This document shows, piece after piece, positions 1-5,368 of a DNA stretch of 9,724 bases. A program made the translations under genes and the position numbers. The stretch is from JAQUKH01 sp043809805. GTDB lineage: Bacteria; JACRDZ01; JAQUKH01. A model generated the notes under the pieces. That model did not search any database. It was not told the origin of the DNA and worked only from the letters and a program-made list of their open reading frames with translations. The stretch is from NCBI GenBank assembly GCA_043809805.1, contig JBDROR010000056.1, positions 1 to 9,724 on the forward strand, given 5' to 3'. Within the stretch, counting starts at the first letter, position 1. Every line of letters begins with the position of its first letter.

Positions 1-538
1 CAAGAGAGTATTGCGTGAAAGAGGAATATTCACTTTGAGGATATATTTCTAAAAGACGAACATACGATTTTTCCGCTTCATCAAATTCCTTTTTTTGGAA
101 AAGGCATTCCCCAATCCAGTATTGAGCGGCTGAAATTAATGAGCTTTTCGGAAACTGGGTCATTACCTTCTGATAATACACCTGCGCGTCGGCAAAATGT
201 CCTAACTTGAACCGGCATTCAGCTATACGAAAAATAAATTTATCAGCGATATCTGAATTTGGATAAATACGACAGCCATTTTCATACAAAGCGGCCGCTT
301 CTTTGTATTTTTCCATACCGAACAGACTTTCCGCCATATAGTATTGACTGGAATCCGCTTGCTTGCCGTCGGGATATGACAAAAGATACCTTTTAAACTG
401 ATTATAAGAAAGGTCAAATAATTCATTATCAAATGAATCTAAAGCGTTTTGGTAAAGGCTTTCTTCCTCTGAAGAAAAAACCGGCGGGATGTTTATTAAA
501 AATATAATTAAAATTACAAAAATAATATTTTTTTTCAT
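1..538 (-). CDS. Exported tetratricopeptide-repeat protein (YbgF/CpoB- or BamD-like repeats), 3' part outside window
   Basis: The frame is open from an ATG at 538 to the left edge, giving 179 visible residues with no stop. Residues 1-22 look like a signal peptide: MKK, a hydrophobic stretch rich in I, F, V and L, then a Ser/Glu-rich start of the mature part. The rest is TPR helices of the kind in periplasmic YbgF/CpoB and outer-membrane BamD proteins. The Pro of each repeat end (YPDGK, YPNSD, FPKSS, YPQSE) falls at residues 56, 93, 130 and 167, exactly 37 apart. Such proteins usually scaffold envelope complexes; the partner is unknown here. The Shine-Dalgarno is weak (GGA about 7 nt upstream). 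A strong promoter lies about 300 bp upstream at 838-865, which would give a long leader carrying a repeat element. The C-terminus is unseen, so extra domains cannot be excluded. Confidence 0.85.
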   Translation of the reverse strand, partial: MKKNIIFVILIIFLINIPPVFSSEEESLYQNALDSFDNELFDLSYNQFKRYLLSYPDGKQADSSQYYMAESLFGMEKYKEAAALYENGCRIYPNSDIADKFIFRIAECRFKLGHFADAQVYYQKVMTQFPKSSLISAAQYWIGECLFQKKEFDEAEKSYVRLLEIYPQSEYSSFTQYSL

Positions 539-580
539 TTGAAAATCCGACCCACAACACACAACACATTCATACAACTG

Positions 581-604
581 GATTCCCGCATTCACGGGAA
601 TGAC
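581..604. repeat. Short inverted repeat, GTCATTCCCG family
   Basis: ATTCCCG (582-588) and CGGGAAT (595-601) form 7-bp arms around a 6-nt loop, ending in GAATGAC. The same GTCATTCCCG...CGGGAATGAC ends bound the element at 5134-5181, so the two look like members of one family with different middles. No coding role. Confidence 0.7.
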
Positions 605-621
605 AGACCGACCGCGCAATT

Positions 622-735
622 TGTCATTTCGACCGAAGGGAGAAATCTTTCCTCGTAGGGGCACTGCCCTCTTCTACAGGGCGACCACATAGGGTCACCC
701 CTACAAACAGATTCCTCGCTTCGCTCGGAATGACA
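622..735. repeat. Nested-palindrome (MITE/REP-like) element, copy 1
   Basis: A 114-bp element bounded by TGTCATT and AATGACA. The left end (622-648) and right end (709-735, containing CTCGCTTCGCTCGG) are imperfect terminal inverted repeats of about 27 bp. Inside, GTAGGGG (655-661) pairs with CCCCTAC (698-704). Within that are GGGCA-C-TGCCC (659-669) and GGGCGACC/GGTCACCC (679-686 and 693-700, one mismatch). The layout matches the element at 5208-5328 although the inner stems differ. No ORF or transposase is present, so mobilisation would have to occur in trans. Confidence 0.8.
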
Positions 736-837
736 ACTACTCCTGCAGCAAGCCCCTCAACTAGAATGACAACATTCTTAATTGAGCATTAAATTCTAAT
801 TATCAATTGTCAATGGAATCATACCCCTTGAATGTGG

Positions 838-865
838 ATTATAAAATCTTTATCTAAAATGTCAA
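838..865 (-). promoter_or_regulatory. Consensus sigma70-type promoter toward the TPR gene
   Basis: On the minus strand TTGACA (865-860) is followed by a 16-nt spacer and TATAAT (843-838). Both hexamers match the consensus exactly. The -35 box begins 4 nt after the yggT stop codon, so yggT and the downstream TPR gene are probably separate transcription units. Predicted start is near 831, leaving a leader of about 290 nt that includes the repeat at 622-735. Spacing is one base short of the usual 17. Confidence 0.75.
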
Positions 866-869
866 GCCC

Positions 870-1169
870 TTATAAAACCCGGCTTAAATCTATTAATGTC
901 TTAACCAAAAAAGATTTTAAAAATATTATCGCAAGAAAAATAACTATAGACGAAATATCAATCCCGAACTTATAACCAAAGGGCAAAATTTTTCTTATTG
1001 GATCAAGTATCGGCTCGGTGGTTTTATATAAAAACTGAACTATCGGATTATACGGATCAGGATTTATCCAGCTGATTAATACCCGAATTAAAATAAGCCA
1101 ATAAAGAATTGTAAGCACCACATCCAGAACATTAGCAACAGCAACTAAAAAATTGGATAAGATAAACAT
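870..1169 (-). CDS. yggT: YggT family single-domain membrane protein
   Basis: This 99-residue protein has two hydrophobic segments (about residues 4-30 and 70-92) flanking the family signature at about 31-63: LISWINPDPYNP, then a TEPILDPIRKILP-type stretch. This is one YGGT domain. The E. coli protein has two in tandem, whereas the short form resembles the YlmG proteins of Gram-positives and cyanobacteria. The family is an integral inner-membrane protein of uncertain biochemistry; E. coli YggT has been linked to osmotic and K+ homeostasis and YlmG to envelope or division roles. The ATG at 1169 has an AGGGG Shine-Dalgarno about 8 nt upstream. It lies 86 bp downstream of the CPA2-CBS antiporter, separated by a solo repeat end. 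The usual neighbours (yggS, proC, sepF, divIVA) are absent, which makes the antiporter context notable. Confidence 0.93.
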   Translation of the reverse strand: MFILSNFLVAVANVLDVVLTILYWLILIRVLISWINPDPYNPIVQFLYKTTEPILDPIRKILPFGYKFGIDISSIVIFLAIIFLKSFLVKTLIDLSRVL

Positions 1170-1204
1170 ATATTATTCCCCTTATATTCGTCGTTCGTTT
1201 ATAT

Positions 1205-1234
1205 TGTCATTTCGAGCAAAGCGAAAAATCTTTT
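1205..1234. repeat. Solo terminal half of the TGTCATTTCGA repeat family
   Basis: TGTCATTTCGAGCAAAGCG followed by AAAAATCTTTT matches the left end of the element at 5208-5328 but has no right partner. It sits in the 86-bp gap between the CPA2-CBS gene and yggT and reads as a relic or isolated half-element. Confidence 0.7.
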
Positions 1235-1255
1235 GCGTTTATATCGCTTTAAAAA

Positions 1256-2944
1256 TCATGCCATTGAAGCTACCTTCTGTTCAATTTCAATCAATTTGAT
1301 AGATACAAAACTATCTATCGACCTTTTTTCGACGAACCCTAAAAGAACCGACCTTTCATCCACAATAGTTAAGTAATTAACGCCATATTTATCCATAATC
1401 CCCTCAGTCTCCAATAAAGAAGAATTGACCGATATTTGGCCGGCTATGATAGGTTCCATAATATCATGGGCAAAAATAATATTCCCGGCTTCCGCATGAG
1501 CGAATGATTGTCTTATACTCTCCAGCGTGATAACTCCTTTTAATTTTTTTTCGGCATCCACAACAGGATAATTGTAATAACAGCTGTCACTAAATATTTT
1601 TAGCACCTCATTTAATTGAGTATTCTCATTTATCCACGGAGGATCTTTATCTATAATTTGACCAACGGTAGTCTTTTGAAGCACATCTTCCTCTGTTATA
1701 TTTAAACCGGTTTCCTGAGCTTTAACAACAGCATATTTCACACAGGCAGGGCCCAAAAGCTGCACTACAAACGTAGTCAGCGTTATAATAACAATTATAG
1801 AATTTCCGATAGCTCCCGGGAAAACCTGAGACGCGAGTATTGAAAGTCCGATAGCGACTCCCGCCTGGCTAAAAAGACAATATGGAAGATATCGCATAAC
1901 GGTTACAGGAGCGCCTGAATGTTTTGCCCCTAAATAAGCGCCAATCATTTTACCAAAAGTTCTGCCTACAATATAAAGCATCGCGATTAATATTACACTC
2001 AAGGAGGTTACATGTAAATCAAATTTCGCGCCCACAAGAAAAAAGAATAATATGTAAAAAGGCGTCGCGAATCCAAAAGTCAAATTGAACACATCTTTGC
2101 TTAACCTAGGTTCAAAATTCACCAGCACAATACCCATCGTCATCGCCGCCAGAAGCATATCTATTTCCATGATTAATGCTAATCCCAGAGTGAAAAGTAT
2201 ACTGCATAAAGAAAAAACCAATATTTTTTCTTTCTCAGCGTATTTCCTAAGTATTTTTATAAGAACAAAACCAAATATAATTCCAATTAAAATTCCTAAC
2301 CCAATTTCGTAAACAGGCTTGCTGATCGCGGATAATAAAGAAGAACGGGCACCAAGCATACCGGGCGCGATACTGGACGCAAACGCAAATAAAAGCAAAG
2401 CCAATCCATCATCCAATGCCACTATACCTAAAACCGTTGTTGTTAACGGCCCTTTCGTCTTATATTCCCAAAGAACATCGGTAGTTGCCGCAGGCGCTGT
2501 AGCGGAAGCGATTGCTCCTAACAATAAACCAAGAGCCCAGTAGTAAGCACCCCCTCCAAGAATCAGGCTTCCCAATGATCCTACAAGGATAAAAACAACA
2601 ACAAACGCAGCAAGGCCTTCCGCCAACAATATTGTGATAAGCTGTCTGCCATAACGCTGAAAAACTTCTTTCTTAAGCTCTCCACCGATCATAAAACCTA
2701 TCAATCCTAAAGCAAAATAATTAAATGGCACCAACGCTTCAATTATATCCTTATTAATAATATTTAGTCCTGAGCGTCCAAATATAATACCGGCAATAAT
2801 ATATCCGACAACCTGGGGAATCTTCAGTTTTTGAAATATTTTTCCTCCCATTGCTCCCGTAAACAAAATTAAACCAAGCAAAAACAACACATTTGTATGA
2901 ATACTTGATATTTTTTCAAAAGTGTAAGTAAACCCCTCAATCAT
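1256..2944 (-). CDS. CPA2-type cation/proton antiporter with C-terminal CBS-domain pair
   Basis: From the preferred start the protein has 562 residues. The first 400 or so are the multi-span Na+/H+ exchanger fold. The transport-site pair is Asp-Asp (VALDDGLAL, D178-D179), typical of the CPA2 group, whose characterised DD members are mostly electrogenic. A TAPAATTD stretch about 25 residues earlier corresponds to the unwound crossing helix. Residues about 426-481 and 493-548 are two CBS motifs, a Bateman module that binds adenine nucleotides in other proteins and may gate transport here. The ATG at 2944 is preferred over one 24 nt upstream (2968) because a perfect AGGAGG lies 4 nt before it and the upstream ATG falls inside a palindrome. 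It follows the compact antiporter by 42 bp. Ion specificity (Na+ or K+) cannot be read from sequence. Confidence 0.93.
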   Translation of the reverse strand: MIEGFTYTFEKISSIHTNVLFLLGLILFTGAMGGKIFQKLKIPQVVGYIIAGIIFGRSGLNIINKDIIEALVPFNYFALGLIGFMIGGELKKEVFQRYGRQLITILLAEGLAAFVVVFILVGSLGSLILGGGAYYWALGLLLGAIASATAPAATTDVLWEYKTKGPLTTTVLGIVALDDGLALLLFAFASSIAPGMLGARSSLLSAISKPVYEIGLGILIGIIFGFVLIKILRKYAEKEKILVFSLCSILFTLGLALIMEIDMLLAAMTMGIVLVNFEPRLSKDVFNLTFGFATPFYILFFFLVGAKFDLHVTSLSVILIAMLYIVGRTFGKMIGAYLGAKHSGAPVTVMRYLPYCLFSQAGVAIGLSILASQVFPGAIGNSIIVIITLTTFVVQLLGPACVKYAVVKAQETGLNITEEDVLQKTTVGQIIDKDPPWINENTQLNEVLKIFSDSCYYNYPVVDAEKKLKGVITLESIRQSFAHAEAGNIIFAHDIMEPIIAGQISVNSSLLETEGIMDKYGVNYLTIVDERSVLLGFVEKRSIDSFVSIKLIEIEQKVASMA

Positions 2945-2948
2945 TTTG

Positions 2949-2954
2949 CCTCCT
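2949..2954 (-). promoter_or_regulatory. Shine-Dalgarno deciding the start of the CPA2-CBS gene
   Basis: AGGAGG on the minus strand, 4 nt before ATG 2944. The alternative ATG at 2968 has only a weak CAGG before it. The site directly abuts the palindrome at 2955-2974, so a hairpin there could restrict ribosome access. Confidence 0.75.
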
Positions 2955-2974
2955 GGTATAATGTTCATTATACC
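2955..2974 (-). promoter_or_regulatory. Perfect 9-bp-arm palindrome overlapping a TATAAT
   Basis: Arms GGTATAATG and CATTATACC with a 2-bp centre form a perfect 20-bp inverted repeat immediately upstream of the AGGAGG. On the minus strand it contains TATAAT (2972-2967), a possible -10 box, but no good -35 is evident. It could be an operator over an internal promoter or an RNA hairpin next to the ribosome site. It also contains the rejected upstream ATG. Confidence 0.5.
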
Positions 2975-2976
2975 TG

Positions 2977-3004
2977 ATTACACAGATTAATTCATCTGTG
3001 TAAT
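2977..3004 (-). promoter_or_regulatory. Perfect 11-bp-arm inverted repeat across the compact antiporter's stop codon
   Basis: Arms ATTACACAGAT (2977-2987) and ATCTGTGTAAT (2994-3004) surround a 6-bp centre. The repeat spans the stop codon (2989-2987) and ends 2 bp before the next palindrome. No T-tract follows on the minus strand, so it is not a standard intrinsic terminator. It may be an operator or an intercistronic RNA hairpin. Confidence 0.55.
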
Positions 3005-4183
3005 TATCTCTATAGGATGTCTTTTTGTCCGCATAATTCCAACAGCCATTATTATAGTTGTGATAAGAACAACTAAAACTAAAACCCCTTGATTAATTGC
3101 CGGGATTTTTAAATTATCAGGTATACTTAAATACAGCAAGATACTTATAAGCCCGCGGGGAGCGATGAACAATTCAGGAATAACATCAGTTCCGGCTATA
3201 AATTTCAAATATAATAAACGAATTATATATACAACTAAAATCGTTAATAAACTATACATAAAAACACTTAATTGTTTAAGTTGGTTAAGATTTATTGAAA
3301 ATCCAAACAAAACAAAGAAAAATGTCCTGACAAGAAATGTGCTCTCAGCGGATAATTGAGATAATTGAGATAAATCATTTGAATAATTGGGATAGAGAAA
3401 TTTATTTCTAAAAAATTGAAAATCGATTTGGCCGGCATTATTAAGAAATAATCCAAATGCGAGCACAATAATTAAAGACGACAGGTGCAATTGTTTCCCT
3501 ACCGCGAAAGCCAATATAAGAATTGAAATAATCAAAAAGAATTTGACAGGATGAACGATTCTTTTAATAAGAAAAATCAAAAAAAGACAAAATAATGTTG
3601 CTATGATAACAATTGCTAAAATATCAAATCCCAGCTGCATAAACGCTTTAGGATTAAATACATTGTTATGTAACATAAAATCGAAAAAAATAATACCGAG
3701 TATATCCGAGAAAGATGATTCATATATTACAAACTCTTTCTTTTGGGGGGCGATATTCGCGGCGGACGGTATAGCGATAGCCGAACTAATAATACTTAAT
3801 GGAATTGAATTTATGAGGCATATATGAAACGGCTGTTTTGTAATCAGCTCAATAATTGCGGAAATCGTGAAAACTGTTGTTAATAATATAATTAATGCCG
3901 AGAAAAAAGTTGTTCTGATTAATTTGTTTTTCGTTGAGTCGTACTTTAACTCCAATGTCCCTTCAAAAACAATTAATATTAAACCTATCGTTCCCAATGC
4001 TGGAAGGATTATTGAAAAATCAAAAGTTTTGATTCCAAAATAACCCACTATTATCTGCCCCGCGATACCTAATATAAGCAGAAGCACCACAGAAGGAAAT
4101 CTTGTTTGTTTCGCAAACAAATCAAATAAATAAGAAAATATTACAAGCCCGCTTAAAATTATAAGAATTGTATAGGTTGTCAT
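2987..4183 (-). CDS. Compact cation/proton antiporter homologue with an unusual Ser-Asp dyad
   Basis: A 398-residue, very hydrophobic protein with about 12 membrane segments and no cytosolic C-terminal domain. Homology to CPA exchangers shows in LFDLFAKQTRFPSVVLLLILG (split as helix-RFP-helix) near residues 20-40, a FEGTLEL segment at 73-79, a RTFFFVLFG helix, and an APRGLISILL stretch matching the WGGLRGG region of NhaP proteins. At the transport site it reads ESSFSDIL with S159-D160, where CPA1 proteins have Asn-Asp and CPA2 proteins Asp-Asp. The crossing-helix motif (PTDP in NhaP) is replaced by SSAIAIPSA around 133-141. The ATG at 4183 overlaps the phospholipase stop codon by one base, so translational coupling is likely. 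Transport, altered ion choice, or a sensor-like role are all possible. Confidence 0.85.
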   Translation of the reverse strand: MTTYTILIILSGLVIFSYLFDLFAKQTRFPSVVLLLILGIAGQIIVGYFGIKTFDFSIILPALGTIGLILIVFEGTLELKYDSTKNKLIRTTFFSALIILLTTVFTISAIIELITKQPFHICLINSIPLSIISSAIAIPSAANIAPQKKEFVIYESSFSDILGIIFFDFMLHNNVFNPKAFMQLGFDILAIVIIATLFCLFLIFLIKRIVHPVKFFLIISILILAFAVGKQLHLSSLIIVLAFGLFLNNAGQIDFQFFRNKFLYPNYSNDLSQLSQLSAESTFLVRTFFFVLFGFSINLNQLKQLSVFMYSLLTILVVYIIRLLYLKFIAGTDVIPELFIAPRGLISILLYLSIPDNLKIPAINQGVLVLVVLITTIIMAVGIMRTKRHPIEIITQMN

Positions 4184-5118
4184 TAATTCTTTTTGAAATT
4201 AAATAATTTTTTGATATATATTTTTAATCTATTTTTATTTAAATTTTGCTTCAAATTAGAAAGATTTTCTTTTATTGCTTCTTCTCCTTTAACAATACAA
4301 TAATCCGACATGGAGAAATCCGCCCAATTCATATGAGAAACTTTTGGGTTAATTAGAAAATCACATTGGGATATATTATTTTTATTAATCCAGTGGGCCC
4401 TGATATAGTCAATCTGGGAAAGAATATCTACTCCGTTTTTCAAAACTTCTCTTCGGCCCAAACCCTCCACATCAACACCAATAACAAAATCAGCGCCTAA
4501 GTTTCTCGCTTCGGGAACAGGGACAAGACTTAATATCCCTCCGTCCACTAAAAATCTTCCATCTATTTTTACCGGAGGAAAAATACCGGGGATAGAGGAC
4601 GATGCCAGTACCGACTGTAAAAGATTCCCTTTTTTTAATAAGACACTTTCTCCGCTGAATAAATCCGTGGCAGCGCAAACGAAAGGAATTTTTGTATCGT
4701 TAAAATCTTTTTCCGGAGGAATCAATGTTTTAATTAAATTTGTTAAAGTGTCCGATTCAATAATCCACTTCTTTGCTCCTCTCAGATTCCACTTGTAAAT
4801 TCCCTCGATATAAGCAATAAATTTTTTTAATATAAGTTTCTTTTTTCTTGACTCCGTATTAGCGGAAAACTTCATAAGTTGTTTTATTTCTTCTGAGTTT
4901 ATTATTAAATTTACTTTTTTTTCTATAAAGTCAACATCCTTATACAAACAGTATGCCGCGCCAATAATCGCTCCCATACTTGAACCGGCAATCAAATCTA
5001 TAGGGAAATTTTCTTTATCTAAAATTTTAAGTATCCCCAAATGAGACAGGCCTCTAACCCCGCCGCCGCCCAAAGCTAATCCGACTTTTAATTTATTTCC
5101 AAATGGAAAGAATTGCAC
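4183..5118 (-). CDS. Patatin-like phospholipase (RssA/NTE-type)
   Basis: From a GTG start the protein has 311 residues and no signal peptide. It carries the full patatin catalytic set: oxyanion-hole loop GGGGVRG (17-23), nucleophile elbow GSSMG with Ser47, the conserved SSSIPGIFPP stretch (173-182) and the catalytic Asp of LVDGG (D192). Length matches short bacterial RssA/YchK-like members (about 300 residues). The family hydrolyses acyl esters of phospholipids or lysophospholipids; substrate and location are unknown, but a cytosolic or inner-membrane-associated enzyme is likely. The GTG at 5118 is chosen because a GGAGGAG site lies 8 nt upstream. A longer frame to ATG 5202 only translates an intergenic repeat (5134-5181). 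The stop codon shares one base with the next antiporter gene. Confidence 0.92.
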   Translation of the reverse strand: MQFFPFGNKLKVGLALGGGGVRGLSHLGILKILDKENFPIDLIAGSSMGAIIGAAYCLYKDVDFIEKKVNLIINSEEIKQLMKFSANTESRKKKLILKKFIAYIEGIYKWNLRGAKKWIIESDTLTNLIKTLIPPEKDFNDTKIPFVCAATDLFSGESVLLKKGNLLQSVLASSSIPGIFPPVKIDGRFLVDGGILSLVPVPEARNLGADFVIGVDVEGLGRREVLKNGVDILSQIDYIRAHWINKNNISQCDFLINPKVSHMNWADFSMSDYCIVKGEEAIKENLSNLKQNLNKNRLKIYIKKLFNFKKN

Positions 5119-5126
5119 CTGTAAAT

Positions 5127-5133
5127 CTCCTCC
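5127..5133 (-). promoter_or_regulatory. Shine-Dalgarno deciding the phospholipase GTG start
   Basis: GGAGGAG on the minus strand, 8 nt before GTG 5118. It directly abuts the repeat element that begins at 5134, so the element ends exactly where the ribosome site begins. Confidence 0.8.
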
Positions 5134-5181
5134 GTCATTCCCGCCCCCGTCTCCACGAGGGTAAACTCCGGCGGGAATGAC
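5134..5181. repeat. 48-bp inverted repeat with GTCATTCCCGCC ends
   Basis: Perfect 12-bp arms GTCATTCCCGCC (5134-5145) and GGCGGGAATGAC (5170-5181) enclose 24 bp containing CTCCACGAG. Its ends match the smaller element at 581-604. It forms part of the untranslated leader of the phospholipase gene and can be misread as an N-terminal extension of that protein. Confidence 0.8.
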
Positions 5182-5207
5182 AGACACACATTTCGACCAC
5201 ACACCTC

Positions 5208-5328
5208 TGTCATTTCGAGCAAAGCGAGAAATCTTTCTTCCGTAGGGGCGTGATTTATCACGCCCTGATTTCTGGGCGCAATAAATTGCGCCCCTACAAC
5301 AGATTCCTCGCTCCCGCTCGGAATGACA
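5208..5328. repeat. Nested-palindrome (MITE/REP-like) element, copy 2, the most complete
   Basis: A 121-bp element from TGTCATT to AATGACA with imperfect terminal inverted repeats of 27-28 bp. Inside, GTAGGGG (5242-5248) faces CCCCTAC (5291-5297). Within that are two perfect 9-bp-arm hairpins: GGGCGTGAT/ATCACGCCC (5246-5265) and GGGCGCAAT/ATTGCGCCC (5274-5293), each with a 2-nt loop. Folded, it would be a cruciform with two side hairpins. The first 100 bp match 8946-9045 without gaps at all but 6 positions. Together with 5134-5181 it fills most of the gap between the CPA1 antiporter and the phospholipase. No ORF in it is credible. Confidence 0.88.
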
Positions 5329-5368
5329 AGCCGCTCCACAACATTCAGGGCGACCACTTAATTTTCAT

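Larger units (their letters stand above)
539..869. other. 331-bp intergenic spacer with repeats and a promoter
   Basis: No credible gene was found on either strand. In + order it holds a CA/AC-rich stretch (about 550-580), a short GATTCCCG/CGGGAATGAC hairpin (581-604), a full nested-palindrome element (622-735), an AT-rich segment with loosely inverted AATTGA (780-785) and TCAATT (803-808), and a consensus promoter facing left (838-865). On the minus strand it is the untranslated leader of the TPR gene. Confidence 0.8.

Noticed and set aside
223..432. Minus-strand ORF of 69 residues at the left edge
   Set aside because: It lies out of frame inside the TPR gene, whose frame runs through the whole region with a signal peptide and regular repeats.
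2085..2543. Plus-strand ORFs opposite the CPA2-CBS gene, and similar ones opposite hflC and the CPA1 gene
   Set aside because: They are low-information antisense shadows of conserved membrane or coiled-coil genes, with no family signature seen.
2945..2968. Upstream ATG of the CPA2-CBS gene at 2968
   Set aside because: It lies inside a perfect palindrome with a TATAAT and has only a weak ribosome site, while ATG 2944 has AGGAGG. Not fully excluded.
4183..5118. CapV-like patatin effector of an anti-phage CBASS system
   Set aside because: No cyclic-nucleotide synthase or ancillary CBASS gene is nearby; the neighbours are antiporters, and the protein fits the general RssA/NTE group.
5119..5202. 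Longer phospholipase start at ATG 5202
   Set aside because: The extra 28 residues encode an intergenic inverted repeat and there is no ribosome site; the GTG at 5118 has GGAGGAG at good spacing.
5088..5357. Minus-strand ORF of 89 residues overlapping the phospholipase start
   Set aside because: Its sequence is a translation of the repeats at 5134-5181 and 5208-5328 (for example the GVINHAPT stretch), it overlaps a better-supported gene in another frame, and it has no family features.
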